Assembly (NCBI RefSeq): GCF_042214795.1
Contig: NZ_CP090177.1
Location: 2,790,001 to 2,854,000, forward strand
DNA from: Arcobacter iocasae
Lineage (GTDB): Bacteria; Campylobacterota; Campylobacteria; Campylobacterales; Arcobacteraceae
Reading direction: 5' to 3'
DNA length: 64,000 nucleotides
Part shown: one piece after another, positions 17,730 to 26,243 of the stretch
How positions within the stretch are numbered: the first letter of the stretch is position 1
Layout: the number at the start of each line of letters is the position of its first letter
Made by a program: the position numbers and the translations under genes
Notes under the pieces: generated by a model
Told to the model about the DNA's origin: nothing
The model's input: the letters and a program-made list of their open reading frames with translations, nothing else
Databases searched by the model: none

Positions 17730-19442
17730 ATGTCAATATCAGAGAGTAAAAAAGAAAAAATAGGGTCAATTTTTAATGGTAATCAATTTGTCATCCCATC
17801 ATATCAAAGAAAATATAGTTGGACAAATAAAGAAAGAAAAGAATTTTGGGATGATATAAAAGAGGCAAGTAAAAACTCAATGAATCATTTTTTTGGTACA
17901 TTGATTTTTAAAAAAATCACAGATATTTCTAATTTATCTGAAGTATATGAAGTTATAGATGGGCAACAAAGAACAACAACCTTATTTATACTGTTAAATG
18001 AATTAATAAGTAAATTAGATGATAATGAAATAAAAGAAGATTTGTTTGAAACTTTTATTAAAAAAAGAGAAAAAATAAAGTTATTACCTTTAGGAAATGA
18101 TGAAAATTTTCTAAAGATAATGCTTTTAGATTTTAATTCTATTAATTTTAAGAATATTGAAAAGAGAAGTCAAAAAAATCTATATAATGCAAAAAAGTTT
18201 TTTTCTGATTTACTAGAAAGTTATAATCAAGAAGAGACTATAAAACTAATTAATTTTATTAGAAATAATGTAGAAGTACTAGTAATGGTAGTACAGAGTC
18301 AGTCAGAAGCAATAAGAATGTTTGAAATAATTAATGATAGAGGACTTGCATTAAGTTATTTAGATAAAATTAAATCAATCTTAATGCTATATTCTACAAT
18401 GTATTTAGATGATAAATTGAATAATCTAATTAACACATCATTTGAAAATATATTTGATGCAAATGATGAAATCATGAATAAAAAAGATGAATTAAAAATA
18501 TTGAATAGATTTGATGAAGATGAAACATTATTCATTCATCATTATATAAAAGCAAAATCATATTTGTCAGATACTTGGAATTATAGAAATGGTGCTAAAA
18601 CGATATTTGAAAGTATAAAAAACAAATGTGAGAAAGTTAAAACTAATACACAAGATTTAGAAAAATTTATAAGTGATTATGTTGAAGATTTTTCAAATTT
18701 TTCACAAAGTTATTCAAAATTAGTTCTTTCAATAAGAGATAATATCAAATATATTGAAGCATTTCAATTTTTAGAGTTTAGTGCAACTTTATATCCATTA
18801 ATTGTTATTTTATTTCAACAAAATAAACTAGATGAGCTATTGGATATTTTAATTTCTGTAGAGTTAAGAGTTTATAAGTTTAAAGGAACTAATCCTAGAG
18901 CGGATATTCCTTATTTATGTAATGAGATTGTTAAAGAAGATTGGACAATAGAAGAAATAAAAGAACAGTTGGAGTGGTTTAGAGGAAAATTTTTAAATGA
19001 TGGAAGTTTCAAATATAGTTTAAGTGAAAATATTTATGGTAATAATGCTATAAAATATATTTTATTAAAACATAATAATTCTTTGAATTCAAAAAAGATA
19101 ACGTTATTTAAAGATTTTAACAATTTGCAAGTTGAGCATATTTTCCCTCAAGGAAGTGATAGCGGTGTCACCTTCGATGTAACATCTTTTGGCTTTGACG
19201 ATAGTGAGGATTATGAATACACTAAAGATACTATTGGTAATTTAACATTATTAGAAAAAAATCTTAATTCTGGTAAAGAAGTATCAGATTTAACACCAGA
19301 TGAAAAAGTTAGTGGTTATTTAAAATCAAAAGTTACAGAAACAAATTTATTAGCAAGTGAAATTGACAAAAATAGTTTTCAAAAAGTTAATGTTGAGTCT
19401 AGAAGTAAAAAAATAATTGAATTTTGTCTAAAAAACTTTTAA
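17730..19442 (+). CDS. DUF262/DUF1524 protein, GmrSD-like type IV restriction factor
   Basis: A single-chain GmrSD-type protein of 570 residues. The N-terminal DUF262 (ParB-like NTPase) part shows VIPSYQRKYSW, FFGTLIF and IDGQQRTTTLFIL, the usual nucleotide-binding signature. The C-terminal DUF1524 part is an HNH-like nuclease with VEHIFPQ near residue 469 and DTIGNLTLLEKNLNS. Family members cut modified (for example glucosylated hydroxymethylcytosine) DNA or act in other anti-phage roles. AAGGAA lies 8 nt before the ATG. It follows the RloC-like gene by 13 bp and ends one base before a truncated nuclease gene copy. Base use matches the RloC-like gene (AT-rich, few C), consistent with both arriving together. 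Confidence 0.85.
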   Translation: MSISESKKEKIGSIFNGNQFVIPSYQRKYSWTNKERKEFWDDIKEASKNSMNHFFGTLIFKKITDISNLSEVYEVIDGQQRTTTLFILLNELISKLDDNEIKEDLFETFIKKREKIKLLPLGNDENFLKIMLLDFNSINFKNIEKRSQKNLYNAKKFFSDLLESYNQEETIKLINFIRNNVEVLVMVVQSQSEAIRMFEIINDRGLALSYLDKIKSILMLYSTMYLDDKLNNLINTSFENIFDANDEIMNKKDELKILNRFDEDETLFIHHYIKAKSYLSDTWNYRNGAKTIFESIKNKCEKVKTNTQDLEKFISDYVEDFSNFSQSYSKLVLSIRDNIKYIEAFQFLEFSATLYPLIVILFQQNKLDELLDILISVELRVYKFKGTNPRADIPYLCNEIVKEDWTIEEIKEQLEWFRGKFLNDGSFKYSLSENIYGNNAIKYILLKHNNSLNSKKITLFKDFNNLQVEHIFPQGSDSGVTFDVTSFGFDDSEDYEYTKDTIGNLTLLEKNLNSGKEVSDLTPDEKVSGYLKSKVTETNLLASEIDKNSFQKVNVESRSKKIIEFCLKNF

Positions 19443-19443
19443 C

Positions 19444-20181
19444 ATGAACCTATCTAAATCCCTCTACACAAAAGGTATCCAGTGCCCCAAAGCACTTTGG
19501 CTTAAAAAATACAAGTCAAGTGTCTTAACACCACCAGATGAGCAAGCACAGGCTATATTTGAAACGGGAAATGTAGTAGGGGACTTAGCTTGCGAGCTTT
19601 TCCCTGATGGTAGGGAAGTGCCATATACTACAAACTATGATGAGATGATATTTACTACAAAAAAGTGGATGGAAGAGGGTATATCAAATATCTATGAAGG
19701 CATACTTATCATGGTAGATATTTTAGAGGTAGATAGTGATGGTGTATCTATCTATGAGGTTAAAAGTTCAACTGAAGTAAAAGATATATATCTTCATGAT
19801 GTATCTATTCAGTATTATGTTTTACAAAACTTAGGTTTTAGTATAAAAAGTGCAAGTGTAGTACATATAGACAATGAGTATGTAAGAGGCGATGAACTAG
19901 ATATCAATGAGCTTTTTAAAATAGTCGATGTCACAAGTGAAGTTGAGACTTTACAGTCAAATATCCCAAGCATATTAAAAGAGTTTGAAACCTATCTTGA
20001 AGATAAAGTAAATGAGCCAGATATAGATATAGGAAAACATTGTAACAAACCTTATGAGTGTGATGCTAAAAACTATTGTTGGAAAGTTCAAAGAGAGATA
20101 CCTGATTATTCTGTATTTAATATCTTCAATCTAGGAAGTAAAAAGCAAGTTGAACTTTACACTCAAGGTATCATAAGATAG
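19444..20181 (+). pseudogene. truncated copy of the DUF2779 nuclease gene (N-terminal Cas4-like part only)
   Basis: This is a close relative of the full gene at 24718-26199, covering its first 245 residues. It keeps the Cas4-like PD-(D/E)xK core (VDILEVD, IYEVKSSTEV) and the four cysteines (IQCPKALW and HCNKPYEC-DAKNYC). It lacks six residues after SNIYE and the whole C-terminal DEDD exonuclease domain. The end is abrupt: the frame runs into a GGGGTCAGG repeat whose first base completes the TAG stop. The ATG lies one base after the DUF262 gene with no ribosome site of its own, so the junction seems to be exactly at the start codon. It may be a dead remnant, or may still give a stand-alone Cas4-like protein by coupling. 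Confidence 0.75.
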
Positions 20182-20491
20182 GGGTCAGGTGATAACGATA
20201 ACACACTTGCTTAAGATTGAATTTCCAATTATAATTTTATAGATAAAGTTTGCGACTAACGCATTTTAGTCCAGACTTTGTTGAAGCCGAGCACTTTGTT
20301 TTTTAAAGCGGAAAAAGCCGAAACTGTTTGACGAAAAAAAGTGATAAACTCACTTTTTCGAGGAGTTTTGCAGGCTAGCTTTAAAAAGTGAAGAGGGAGG
20401 GAACTTCAGCTTCAACAACTCGTCTGGTTGCTTTTTGTCTTACTTTTTACAACTAAAAAGTGAGAAAGCGGAGAACTTTGTTCTTCAAGAG
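20181..20491. repeat. 311-bp repeat, copy A
   Basis: The unit starts with GGGGTCAGGTGATAACGATA and ends TTCTTCAAGAG. It is nearly identical to 20737-21047 (same length). It contains an imperfect inverted repeat: GACTTTGTTGAAGC against GCTTCAACAA, and TTTAAAGC against GCTTTAAA. No coding potential is seen. It looks like a nonautonomous palindromic element, and its left end truncates the DUF2779 copy. Confidence 0.8.
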
Positions 20492-20520
20492 ATGGAATGA
20501 ATTTAAAAAATAAAAAACTT

Positions 20521-20724
20521 GGGGTCAGGAGATAACGATAACTTTCTTTTAAATTACATAGATTAGAATATTACAAAATGCAATATATATAAACAAAAAT
20601 ATTTTTTAATGTTATCATTCAAGAAATAAACTGGAGTATTTTATGGAAACTGAAAGATAGGGGTCAGGTGATAACGATAACTTTTTTAAATTATATAGAT
20701 TTAGATATTACAAAGTGCAATACT
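20521..20724. repeat. two tandem REP-like repeats (GGGGTCAGG type)
   Basis: Copies at 20521-20583 and 20660-20724 share GGGGTCAGG-GATAACGATAAC, then TTT-AAATTA-ATAGATT, then ATTACAAA-TGCAATA. With the heads of the two 311-bp units there are four GGGGTCAGG heads in under 600 bp. Similar heads are commonly seen beside IS200/RAYT-type Y1 transposases, but no such gene is present here. Confidence 0.65.
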
Positions 20725-20736
20725 TTTAAAATAAAA

Positions 20737-21047
20737 GGGTCAGGTGATAATGATAACACACTTGCTTAAGATTGAATTTCCAATTATAATTTTATAGATA
20801 AAGTTTGCGACTAGAGTATTTTAGTCCAGACTTTGTTGAAGCTGAGCACTTTGCTTTTTAAAGCGGAAAAAGCCGAAACTGTTTGACGAGAGAAAAGTGA
20901 TAAATTCACTTTTTCAAGGAGTTTTGCAGGCTAGCTTTAAAAAGTAAAGTGGGAGGGAACTTTAGCTTCAACAATTCGTCTGGTTGCTTTTTGTCTTACT
21001 TTTTACAACTAAAAAGTGAGAAAGCGGAGAACTTTGTTCTTCAAGAG
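20737..21047. repeat. 311-bp repeat, copy B
   Basis: Second copy of the element at 20181-20491, with scattered substitutions (for example GATAATGATAAC for GATAACGATAAC, GCTGAGC for GCCGAGC). The copies are 245 bp apart in the same orientation. A short open frame inside (20949-21137) is not convincing because it follows repeat DNA and runs out of the element. Confidence 0.8.
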
Positions 21048-21208
21048 TTTTGCATACAGTTAAAACTATTTATAAAATATTATATTTCAAATAACTTTTT
21101 ACTGTACATCTTTACTCATTCCGACTTTCTTTTGTGATGTTAATCCTGCTTGCAGGCAAAAAGAAAGTAGCAAAGAAATCACCCACAACATTTCGAAGGG
21201 AAACTATA
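21048..21208. other. intergenic DNA with a hairpin
   Basis: Contains an inverted repeat ACTTTCTTTT (21124-21133) and AAAAGAAAGT (21159-21168) with a 25-nt loop holding GCTTGCAGGC. It lies just past the end of hicB and may act as its terminator on the minus strand. No gene seen. Confidence 0.4.
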
Positions 21209-21553
21209 TTAATGCAAAAATATTTTCACATCTTTTTCTATTAGACTTTTAATATAAGAGTTTAAAGAAATGCCCATTTTTAAAGCATTTCTAACAGCAG
21301 CCATATGTAACTCACTTCCTGTTCGTACGTTGAAAACACCCTTAAAAGCTTTTTGAGGTTCACGCCCTAGTTGTTTGCAAGTTTCTATATACTCATCAAC
21401 TGCATTTTTAAAGTTTTTTTCTAAATCATTCGCATTATTGGCTTCAAAAGTTACTAAATCATTTATCATATCTAACTTACCAAAGAAGCATTTGTCTTCT
21501 TGAGAGTATTCAATAGTGCCAATATATCCGTTGTATTCAATAGTATTAGACAT
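21209..21553 (-). CDS. hicB: HicB family antitoxin
   Basis: A 114-residue protein with the HicB layout: an N-terminal degraded RNase-H-like fold (YNGYIGTIEYSQEDKCFFGKL, ITEVETYEAN-like strand order, then VDEYIETCKQLGREPQKAFKG) and a C-terminal ribbon-helix-helix-type DNA-binding end (NVRTGSELHMAAVRNALKMG, SLNSYI). It should neutralise HicA and repress the operon. It is the second gene: its ATG follows the hicA stop with no gap, so the two are coupled. The toxin-first order is usual for HicAB. The pair sits beside the repeat cluster, consistent with an accessory region. Confidence 0.88.
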   Translation of the reverse strand: MSNTIEYNGYIGTIEYSQEDKCFFGKLDMINDLVTFEANNANDLEKNFKNAVDEYIETCKQLGREPQKAFKGVFNVRTGSELHMAAVRNALKMGISLNSYIKSLIEKDVKIFLH

Positions 21554-21802
21554 TTAGATAATCTCCTTTAATTTATTCTGTATTTGTTTTATAATATAAA
21601 CTTTTAAAATATCACTTGGATGTGGTTTATGAAGATTTAAAAGTAAATCTTTTTCTTTACTGTAAAATTTTATTGCAGAACCAGCACCTTCAATCTTTTC
21701 AAAGCCTAAAGAATTAAGTAATGAATTTAATTCTTTAAATGTTAAATCTTTTCTTGGAGGAATCTCCAGAAATTTTAATAAAAGTTTATCTTTTTTACTC
21801 AT
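21554..21802 (-). CDS. hicA: HicA family mRNA interferase toxin
   Basis: An 82-residue small basic protein with a double-stranded-RNA-binding-like fold. The helix LTFKELNSLLNSLGFEKIEGAGSAIKFY holds the G-S region where the family's active histidine normally sits (usually GSH; here GSA). A second conserved motif LLLNLHKPHPSDILKVY follows. Cognate HicA toxins cut mRNA. The missing His in GSA could mean weak or no activity, although other His residues (HKPHP) remain. It is the first gene of the hicAB operon. Confidence 0.83.
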   Translation of the reverse strand: MSKKDKLLLKFLEIPPRKDLTFKELNSLLNSLGFEKIEGAGSAIKFYSKEKDLLLNLHKPHPSDILKVYIIKQIQNKLKEII

Positions 21803-22075
21803 AATTATAGTACCATATTTTAGTTACAAATGCAAATAATATTTTGACATAATAAGAATTTTTAATTAAGACCATTATTTTCTCCTTTTATATTAGAAAT
21901 ATTAACTAGTTTTAGAAAAGATAATCAAAAAAATTACAATATGTAATAAATATAAGTAAAAAATAAGTTAGGTGATAATAATCCTTGTAAGAAATTGAAT
22001 CTCTACCTTTAAATACATTAATAGGGTATTTTAATCTAGCCTTTAATCAAAAATTTGGACAGGTAACTCTAAATT
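21803..22075. other. intergenic, with a decayed copy of the 311-bp element
   Basis: Segment 21968-22050 loosely follows the left third of the 311-bp unit: TAGGTGATAATAAT, then AATTGAATCT, TTAATAGG, and GTATTTTAATCTAGCC, matching GGTGATAACGAT, GATTGAATTT, TTTATAG and GCATTTTAGTCCAGAC. I read it as an old degenerate copy. No gene seen. The hicA promoter should lie in 21803-21900. Confidence 0.35.
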
Positions 22076-22402
22076 TTAATCTAAATATATTACATCTAGA
22101 TCTTCTTCTTGAGTATTATTTTTAATATATTCTAAAGCTTTAAGTGCAAGAATATATTTTATATTATTTACATCCACATTTTCAATAATCCAAAGTAAAT
22201 AATCACTATCCACATCAACCCATTTATAATTAGAAAATTTTCCAAAACCAATCTTTTGGGTTTCTATTGGGGAGTTATATGTTTTTTCTAATTGTTCTTT
22301 GGCTTGTACATTCCCCATATCAGCAAGACCATTAAGATATTCAGTTGATAGTTTATCCCACTCTAAACCATTATATATACCAAAATCAATTGTATCTGAC
22401 AT
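22076..22402 (-). CDS. small DUF3820-like hypothetical protein
   Basis: A 108-residue soluble acidic protein. The centre (IGFGKFSNYKWVDVDSDYLLWIIENVD) follows the DUF3820 pattern (FGKYKG...DYLLWLLEN), a short motif also found appended to exonucleases. The N-terminal 45 residues (SDTIDFGIYNGLEWDKLSTEYLNGLADMGN) look like a second, weaker copy of the same pattern. AAGGAA 8 nt upstream of the ATG supports the start. The function is unknown. It is monocistronic between hicAB and a divergent channel gene. Confidence 0.65.
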   Translation of the reverse strand: MSDTIDFGIYNGLEWDKLSTEYLNGLADMGNVQAKEQLEKTYNSPIETQKIGFGKFSNYKWVDVDSDYLLWIIENVDVNNIKYILALKALEYIKNNTQEEDLDVIYLD

Positions 22403-22558
22403 CTAGATGATTCCTTTAGTTTATTTTATGATACTATTTTCTAGTTGGGGATATATTTAAAGCAAAAGTTGATTTGTGAATTTAATGTTAATTCTAGTAC
22501 ATTAGTCCTTCGTATAAATAACAAGTGATAGATAAATCACTAATCAAAAAGGAATTTT

Positions 22559-22984
22559 ATGACTCTTTCTAAAGTCGATGATTATGGAATAAAAGAATGG
22601 CATCCCGTGACTAAAATAGTATTAGGGTTTATAATTCTCTATACTTATATCGCTATAGCTTCTATTCCTTTATACTATGCAGAAATTAATTCTATCAAGG
22701 CAAATATCTCATCGTATAGGGATGCTTTTTGGTTATTACAAATGGCAGCTAGTACAATAGGTTTTGGAGATGTTTATCCTACTACTGAAATAGGAAGAGC
22801 AATTGTGGCTGTCTCATTTTATGTTGGTGTTGGAATAGCAGGTTTTATTGGTGCTACTATTGCTGGATTTTTTACAGATTTTACAGATAAATCAGTTCAA
22901 AATAGAGAGCTACGAAGACAAAATGAACAAATAATTGAATTACTGAAGAAACAAGAAAAAGGCTTTTTTGAAAAAGAATTATAG
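22559..22984 (+). CDS. two-TM potassium channel-like protein
   Basis: A 141-residue inner-membrane protein: TM1 about 17-38, a pore loop with selectivity filter TIGFGDVYP (about residues 66-74), TM2 about 83-108, then a charged C-terminal tail likely forming a coiled coil (about 112-141). This is the KcsA-like Ion_trans_2 architecture, and four subunits would make one pore. The filter has Phe where KcsA has Tyr (GFGD), which is allowed in K+ channels. AAAAGGAA 6 nt upstream of the ATG supports the start. It is a single gene ending in a hairpin at 23041-23064. Confidence 0.85.
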   Translation: MTLSKVDDYGIKEWHPVTKIVLGFIILYTYIAIASIPLYYAEINSIKANISSYRDAFWLLQMAASTIGFGDVYPTTEIGRAIVAVSFYVGVGIAGFIGATIAGFFTDFTDKSVQNRELRRQNEQIIELLKKQEKGFFEKEL

Positions 22985-23040
22985 GAATTATATTCTTGAG
23001 TTTGAATATTCACAAGCGAGGCTAAGAAAAGCTTTAGAAT

Positions 23041-23070
23041 AAGCTAGGCTAAATAGCCTAACTTACTTTT
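23041..23070. terminator. hairpin between convergent channel and SNF transporter genes
   Basis: Stem TAGGCTA / TAGCCTA (23045-23051 and 23054-23060), extended by AAG/CTT across one mismatch, followed on the plus strand by ACTTTTTA. It fits a rho-independent terminator for the channel gene and may serve both strands. Confidence 0.65.
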
Positions 23071-24407
23071 TATATCACTCCAAGTTTATTTAAAAACAAT
23101 AAAACTATTGCAATAGGTACAATAAATCTTATTAAAACTAGCCAGATTTTAAATACTGTTTGGGGAACATATTTTGTAAAGATTTGTTTTAATTTGTTTG
23201 TATCTGTAAAGAAACCTAAGAAGATACAAGTTATAAATCCTGATATTGGCATAGCTATAGAAGAAGTTAAATAATCCAACCAATCAAACAAATTTTTATC
23301 AAAGAATGTTAATAAAGAACCATACTCTTTACTCATAGATAATAAAGCAAAAATACCTAAAATATAAAAAAATGATCCAGCAATTACAGTTGCCTTTTTT
23401 CTTGTTATTTTATATGTTTCCATTAAATACATTAATGGTGGTTCTAGTAGTGAAACTGCTGATGTAATACCTGCAAATAATAAGGCTACAAAAAAAGCTA
23501 AAGCAATTATTTGTCCAAATATTCCCCATCCTCCAAATATTAATGGTAATGATATAAATACAAGACCAGGACCAGCTGTACTTTTTGCACCTGCTGCAAA
23601 AAGGAAAGAAAAGATGATAACTCCTGCAATTAATGCAACAGCTGTATCAACCATCGCAACCATTATAGAAGACTTTATAAAGTTTCCATCTTTTGGCATA
23701 GAAGCAGAGTAAGTGATAATAATAGCCATACCAAGAGACAATGTAAAAAATGCTTGTCCTACAGCTGCTAAAATTGCATTTTCGTCTATTTTTGACCAGT
23801 CAGGCATAAACATAAACTCTAAAGCTTGAGAAAAAGAATCAAGGGTAAAAGAGTATGCTAATAGACCCAAAAGAATAATTGCAAGTAAAGGCATTAAGAT
23901 TAAATTTAATTTTTCAATACCATTTTTTACACCCTTTGAAATAATATAAATCACTGTTGCAGTAACAATAGTATGAAATAAAATTTGTAATCCTATCTTT
24001 TCAGTAATTAGTGTTGTAAATACTGTTTTGGATTCTTCTAAAGTAGTTGGAAGTCCTGTAAAAGATATAATAATGTAATTTAAAATCCAACCAATAATAA
24101 AAGCATAAAAAGATAAAATTACAATTCCAGAAAATATTTGAAATCCTGCCCATCTCCAGTTTTTGTTTTTTGATTTTGAAACAATTTGATATGCAGATGC
24201 TGCGTTTGCTCTTGCTTCTCTACCTATATACGATTCTGCAATAAAAATTGTTAGACCAATAAAAGCAATAGCTAACAAATAGATAATTACAAAAGCTCCT
24301 CCACCATTCTCTCCTGTTACATAGGGGAACTTCCAAATATTACCAAGTCCAACAGCAGATCCTGCCGCTGCTAAAATAAATCCGACTCGTGAGAATTTAT
24401 TCACCAT
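23070..24407 (-). CDS. sodium-dependent transporter, SNF (neurotransmitter:sodium symporter) family
   Basis: A 445-residue inner-membrane symporter with the LeuT-like fold, about 11-12 TM helices. TM1 carries the hallmark ILAAAGSAVGLGNIWKFPYV with the substrate- and Na+-binding unwound region. A later GGAFVIIYLLAIAFIGL segment and the SLGMAIIITYSASMP region near TM6 are also typical. Bacterial members move amino acids such as tryptophan, leucine or tyrosine with Na+. The substrate is not predictable here. It is monocistronic, ending at a shared hairpin. Confidence 0.9.
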   Translation of the reverse strand: MVNKFSRVGFILAAAGSAVGLGNIWKFPYVTGENGGGAFVIIYLLAIAFIGLTIFIAESYIGREARANAASAYQIVSKSKNKNWRWAGFQIFSGIVILSFYAFIIGWILNYIIISFTGLPTTLEESKTVFTTLITEKIGLQILFHTIVTATVIYIISKGVKNGIEKLNLILMPLLAIILLGLLAYSFTLDSFSQALEFMFMPDWSKIDENAILAAVGQAFFTLSLGMAIIITYSASMPKDGNFIKSSIMVAMVDTAVALIAGVIIFSFLFAAGAKSTAGPGLVFISLPLIFGGWGIFGQIIALAFFVALLFAGITSAVSLLEPPLMYLMETYKITRKKATVIAGSFFYILGIFALLSMSKEYGSLLTFFDKNLFDWLDYLTSSIAMPISGFITCIFLGFFTDTNKLKQIFTKYVPQTVFKIWLVLIRFIVPIAIVLLFLNKLGVI

Positions 24408-24717
24408 CCAAACCCTTTTTTTAATTTTTTTTTATTATAGTGAAATAAAAATGAGATTTAGGGTAAATTTAGCGATTTAAGGAGCGATTTAGGATTTAGA
24501 GCTAGGGGAGAAATAATAATTACATTTTTAAAATATATTTATTAATGTTATTATATAAAAAATAAACTAGAGTATCTCATGGAAACGGAGCATATAAATT
24601 TACTAAAAATAGATGATATTATGCATATAATACTTTTAAAACCAAAAGTTTTGTAACAGAAATTACTAGTATAATACAAAAAATAAACTCATAAATTCAA
24701 ATGATGAAGGTAAGTAA
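24408..24717 (+). promoter_or_regulatory. 310-bp intergenic region with DUF2779 promoter and duplicated segment
   Basis: A -10 box TATAAT lies at 24670-24675, about 40 bp before the DUF2779 start, and GAAGGT is the ribosome site. Segment 24531-24587 resembles 20600-20652 (TTAATGTTAT...AATAAACT-GAGTAT-TCATGGAAAC), so DNA upstream of the intact nuclease gene has a relative inside the repeat cluster downstream of the truncated copy. No gene seen. Confidence 0.45.
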
Positions 24718-26199
24718 ATGAACCTATCCAAATCCCTCTACACAAAAGGCATCCAATGTCCCAAAGCACTTTGGCTTAAAAAATACAAGCCAAGTGTATT
24801 AACCCCACCTGACGAGCAAGCGCAGGCTATATTTGATACAGGAAATATAGTAGGGGACTTTGCTTGTCAACTTTTCCCTGATGGTAAAGAAGTACCTTTT
24901 ACAAGGGAATATGATGAGATGATTGCTACAACTAAAAAGTGGCTTGATGAGGGATTGTCTAATATCTATGAAGCTACTTTTAATTATGAGGGTATTTTAG
25001 TCATGGTGGATATTTTGACTATAAGTGAGAGTGAAGTATCTATCTATGAAGTTAAAAGCTCAACTGAGGTAAAAGATATATATCTTCATGATGTATCTAT
25101 TCAGTATTATGTTCTTAAGAGTTTGGGTTATAAAATAAAAAGTGCTCATGTGGTACATATAAATAATGAATATGTAAGAGGTGATGAGCTAGATATAAAT
25201 GAGCTTTTTAAAATAGTAGATGTCACAAGTGAAGTTGAAACAATGCAAACAAATATTCCAAATATCTTAAAAGAGTTTGAAACATATCTAAGTGATAAAG
25301 AAAATGAACCAAATATTGATATAGGAAAACATTGTAATAAACCTTATGAATGTGATGCTAAAAACTATTGTTGGAAAGTACAAAGAGAAATTCCAGATTA
25401 TTCTATATTTAATATCTTCAATCTTGGAAGTAAAAAACAAATCGAACTTTACAATCAAGGTATCATAGATATAGGTGATATTCCACAAGATTTTGATATG
25501 ACTGCAAATCAAAAACAAGCAGTAGAAAACTATAAATTAAAAGTAAGCTACATAGACAAAGAAAATATCAAAGACTTTTTAGAAAGTCTAACTTATCCAA
25601 TCTACCACTTAGACTTTGAAACTTACCAACAAGCCATACCACAATACAAAGGACTAAAACCCTTTGAACAAATCCCTTTCCAATATTCACTTCATATAGA
25701 GCATGAAGATGGAACGCTAGAGCATACAGAGTATTTGGCACAAGATGGAGTAGATAGTAGATATGAACTAGCTCAAAGGTTATGTGATGATATACCAAAT
25801 GAAGGTACAGTACTAGCTTATAACATGAGCTTTGAAAAGGGTGTGATAAAAAGACTATCAAACTCATTTGCTGACCTTGAAGAGCAATTATTAGCTATAA
25901 ATGAAAACATACAAGACCTAATGACACCTTTTCAAAAGAAATGGTTCGTAACTCCAAGTATGAACGGAAGCTACTCTATAAAGTATGTCCTACCAGCACT
26001 TGTACCAGAGTTTGAAAAAGCTTATAAAGACCTTGTTGGTGTACAAAATGGAAGCCAAGCTATGAATGCCTTTGCCAGTATGAGTAAGCTAGAAGAGGGT
26101 GAAAAGATGAAACTTAGAAGTTCACTTTTACAGTACTGTAAACTTGATACTTTGGCTATGGTGAAAGTGTTGGAGAGATTGAAAAATATATTTTTATGA
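24718..26199 (+). CDS. DUF2779 protein: Cas4-like nuclease fused to DEDD exonuclease
   Basis: A 493-residue protein. The N-terminal half is a RecB/Cas4-like PD-(D/E)xK domain: GILVMVDIL supplies the Asp and IYEVKSSTEV the E-x-K. Four cysteines sit where Cas4/AddB-type enzymes hold an iron-sulfur cluster: C14 in IQCPKALW and C206, C212, C218 in HCNKPYEC-DAKNYC. The C-terminal half (DUF2779) looks like a DEDD/RNase-H-fold exonuclease: YHLDFETY (DxE), LAYNMSFEKGVIKRL (second Asp position replaced by Ser/Phe context) and YCKLDTLAM (YxxxD). The domain calls come from motifs only. Substrate and role are unknown; DNA processing in repair or defence is likely. A truncated paralogue lies at 19444-20181. 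Confidence 0.75.
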   Translation: MNLSKSLYTKGIQCPKALWLKKYKPSVLTPPDEQAQAIFDTGNIVGDFACQLFPDGKEVPFTREYDEMIATTKKWLDEGLSNIYEATFNYEGILVMVDILTISESEVSIYEVKSSTEVKDIYLHDVSIQYYVLKSLGYKIKSAHVVHINNEYVRGDELDINELFKIVDVTSEVETMQTNIPNILKEFETYLSDKENEPNIDIGKHCNKPYECDAKNYCWKVQREIPDYSIFNIFNLGSKKQIELYNQGIIDIGDIPQDFDMTANQKQAVENYKLKVSYIDKENIKDFLESLTYPIYHLDFETYQQAIPQYKGLKPFEQIPFQYSLHIEHEDGTLEHTEYLAQDGVDSRYELAQRLCDDIPNEGTVLAYNMSFEKGVIKRLSNSFADLEEQLLAINENIQDLMTPFQKKWFVTPSMNGSYSIKYVLPALVPEFEKAYKDLVGVQNGSQAMNAFASMSKLEEGEKMKLRSSLLQYCKLDTLAMVKVLERLKNIFL

Positions 26200-26239
26200 T
26201 ATTAAAGTTTTTAATTAAAAAGCTTTAATATCATAAAAA
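26191..26239. terminator. strong bidirectional hairpin after the DUF2779 gene
   Basis: A perfect 17-bp stem at 26191-26207 and 26223-26239 (TTTTTATGATATTAAAG with its complement), with a 15-nt loop that can itself pair partly. It begins inside the last codons of the DUF2779 gene and ends 5 bp before the convergent AI-2E gene's stop. A-runs and T-runs at the stem base give a U-tract in both directions. Confidence 0.85.
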
Positions 26240-26243
26240 GTAT

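Noticed and set aside
20949..21137. Possible 62-residue protein in the repeat cluster
   Set aside because: It lies across the end of a 311-bp repeat unit, has no ribosome site and no homolog-like features. I treat it as chance reading of repeat DNA.
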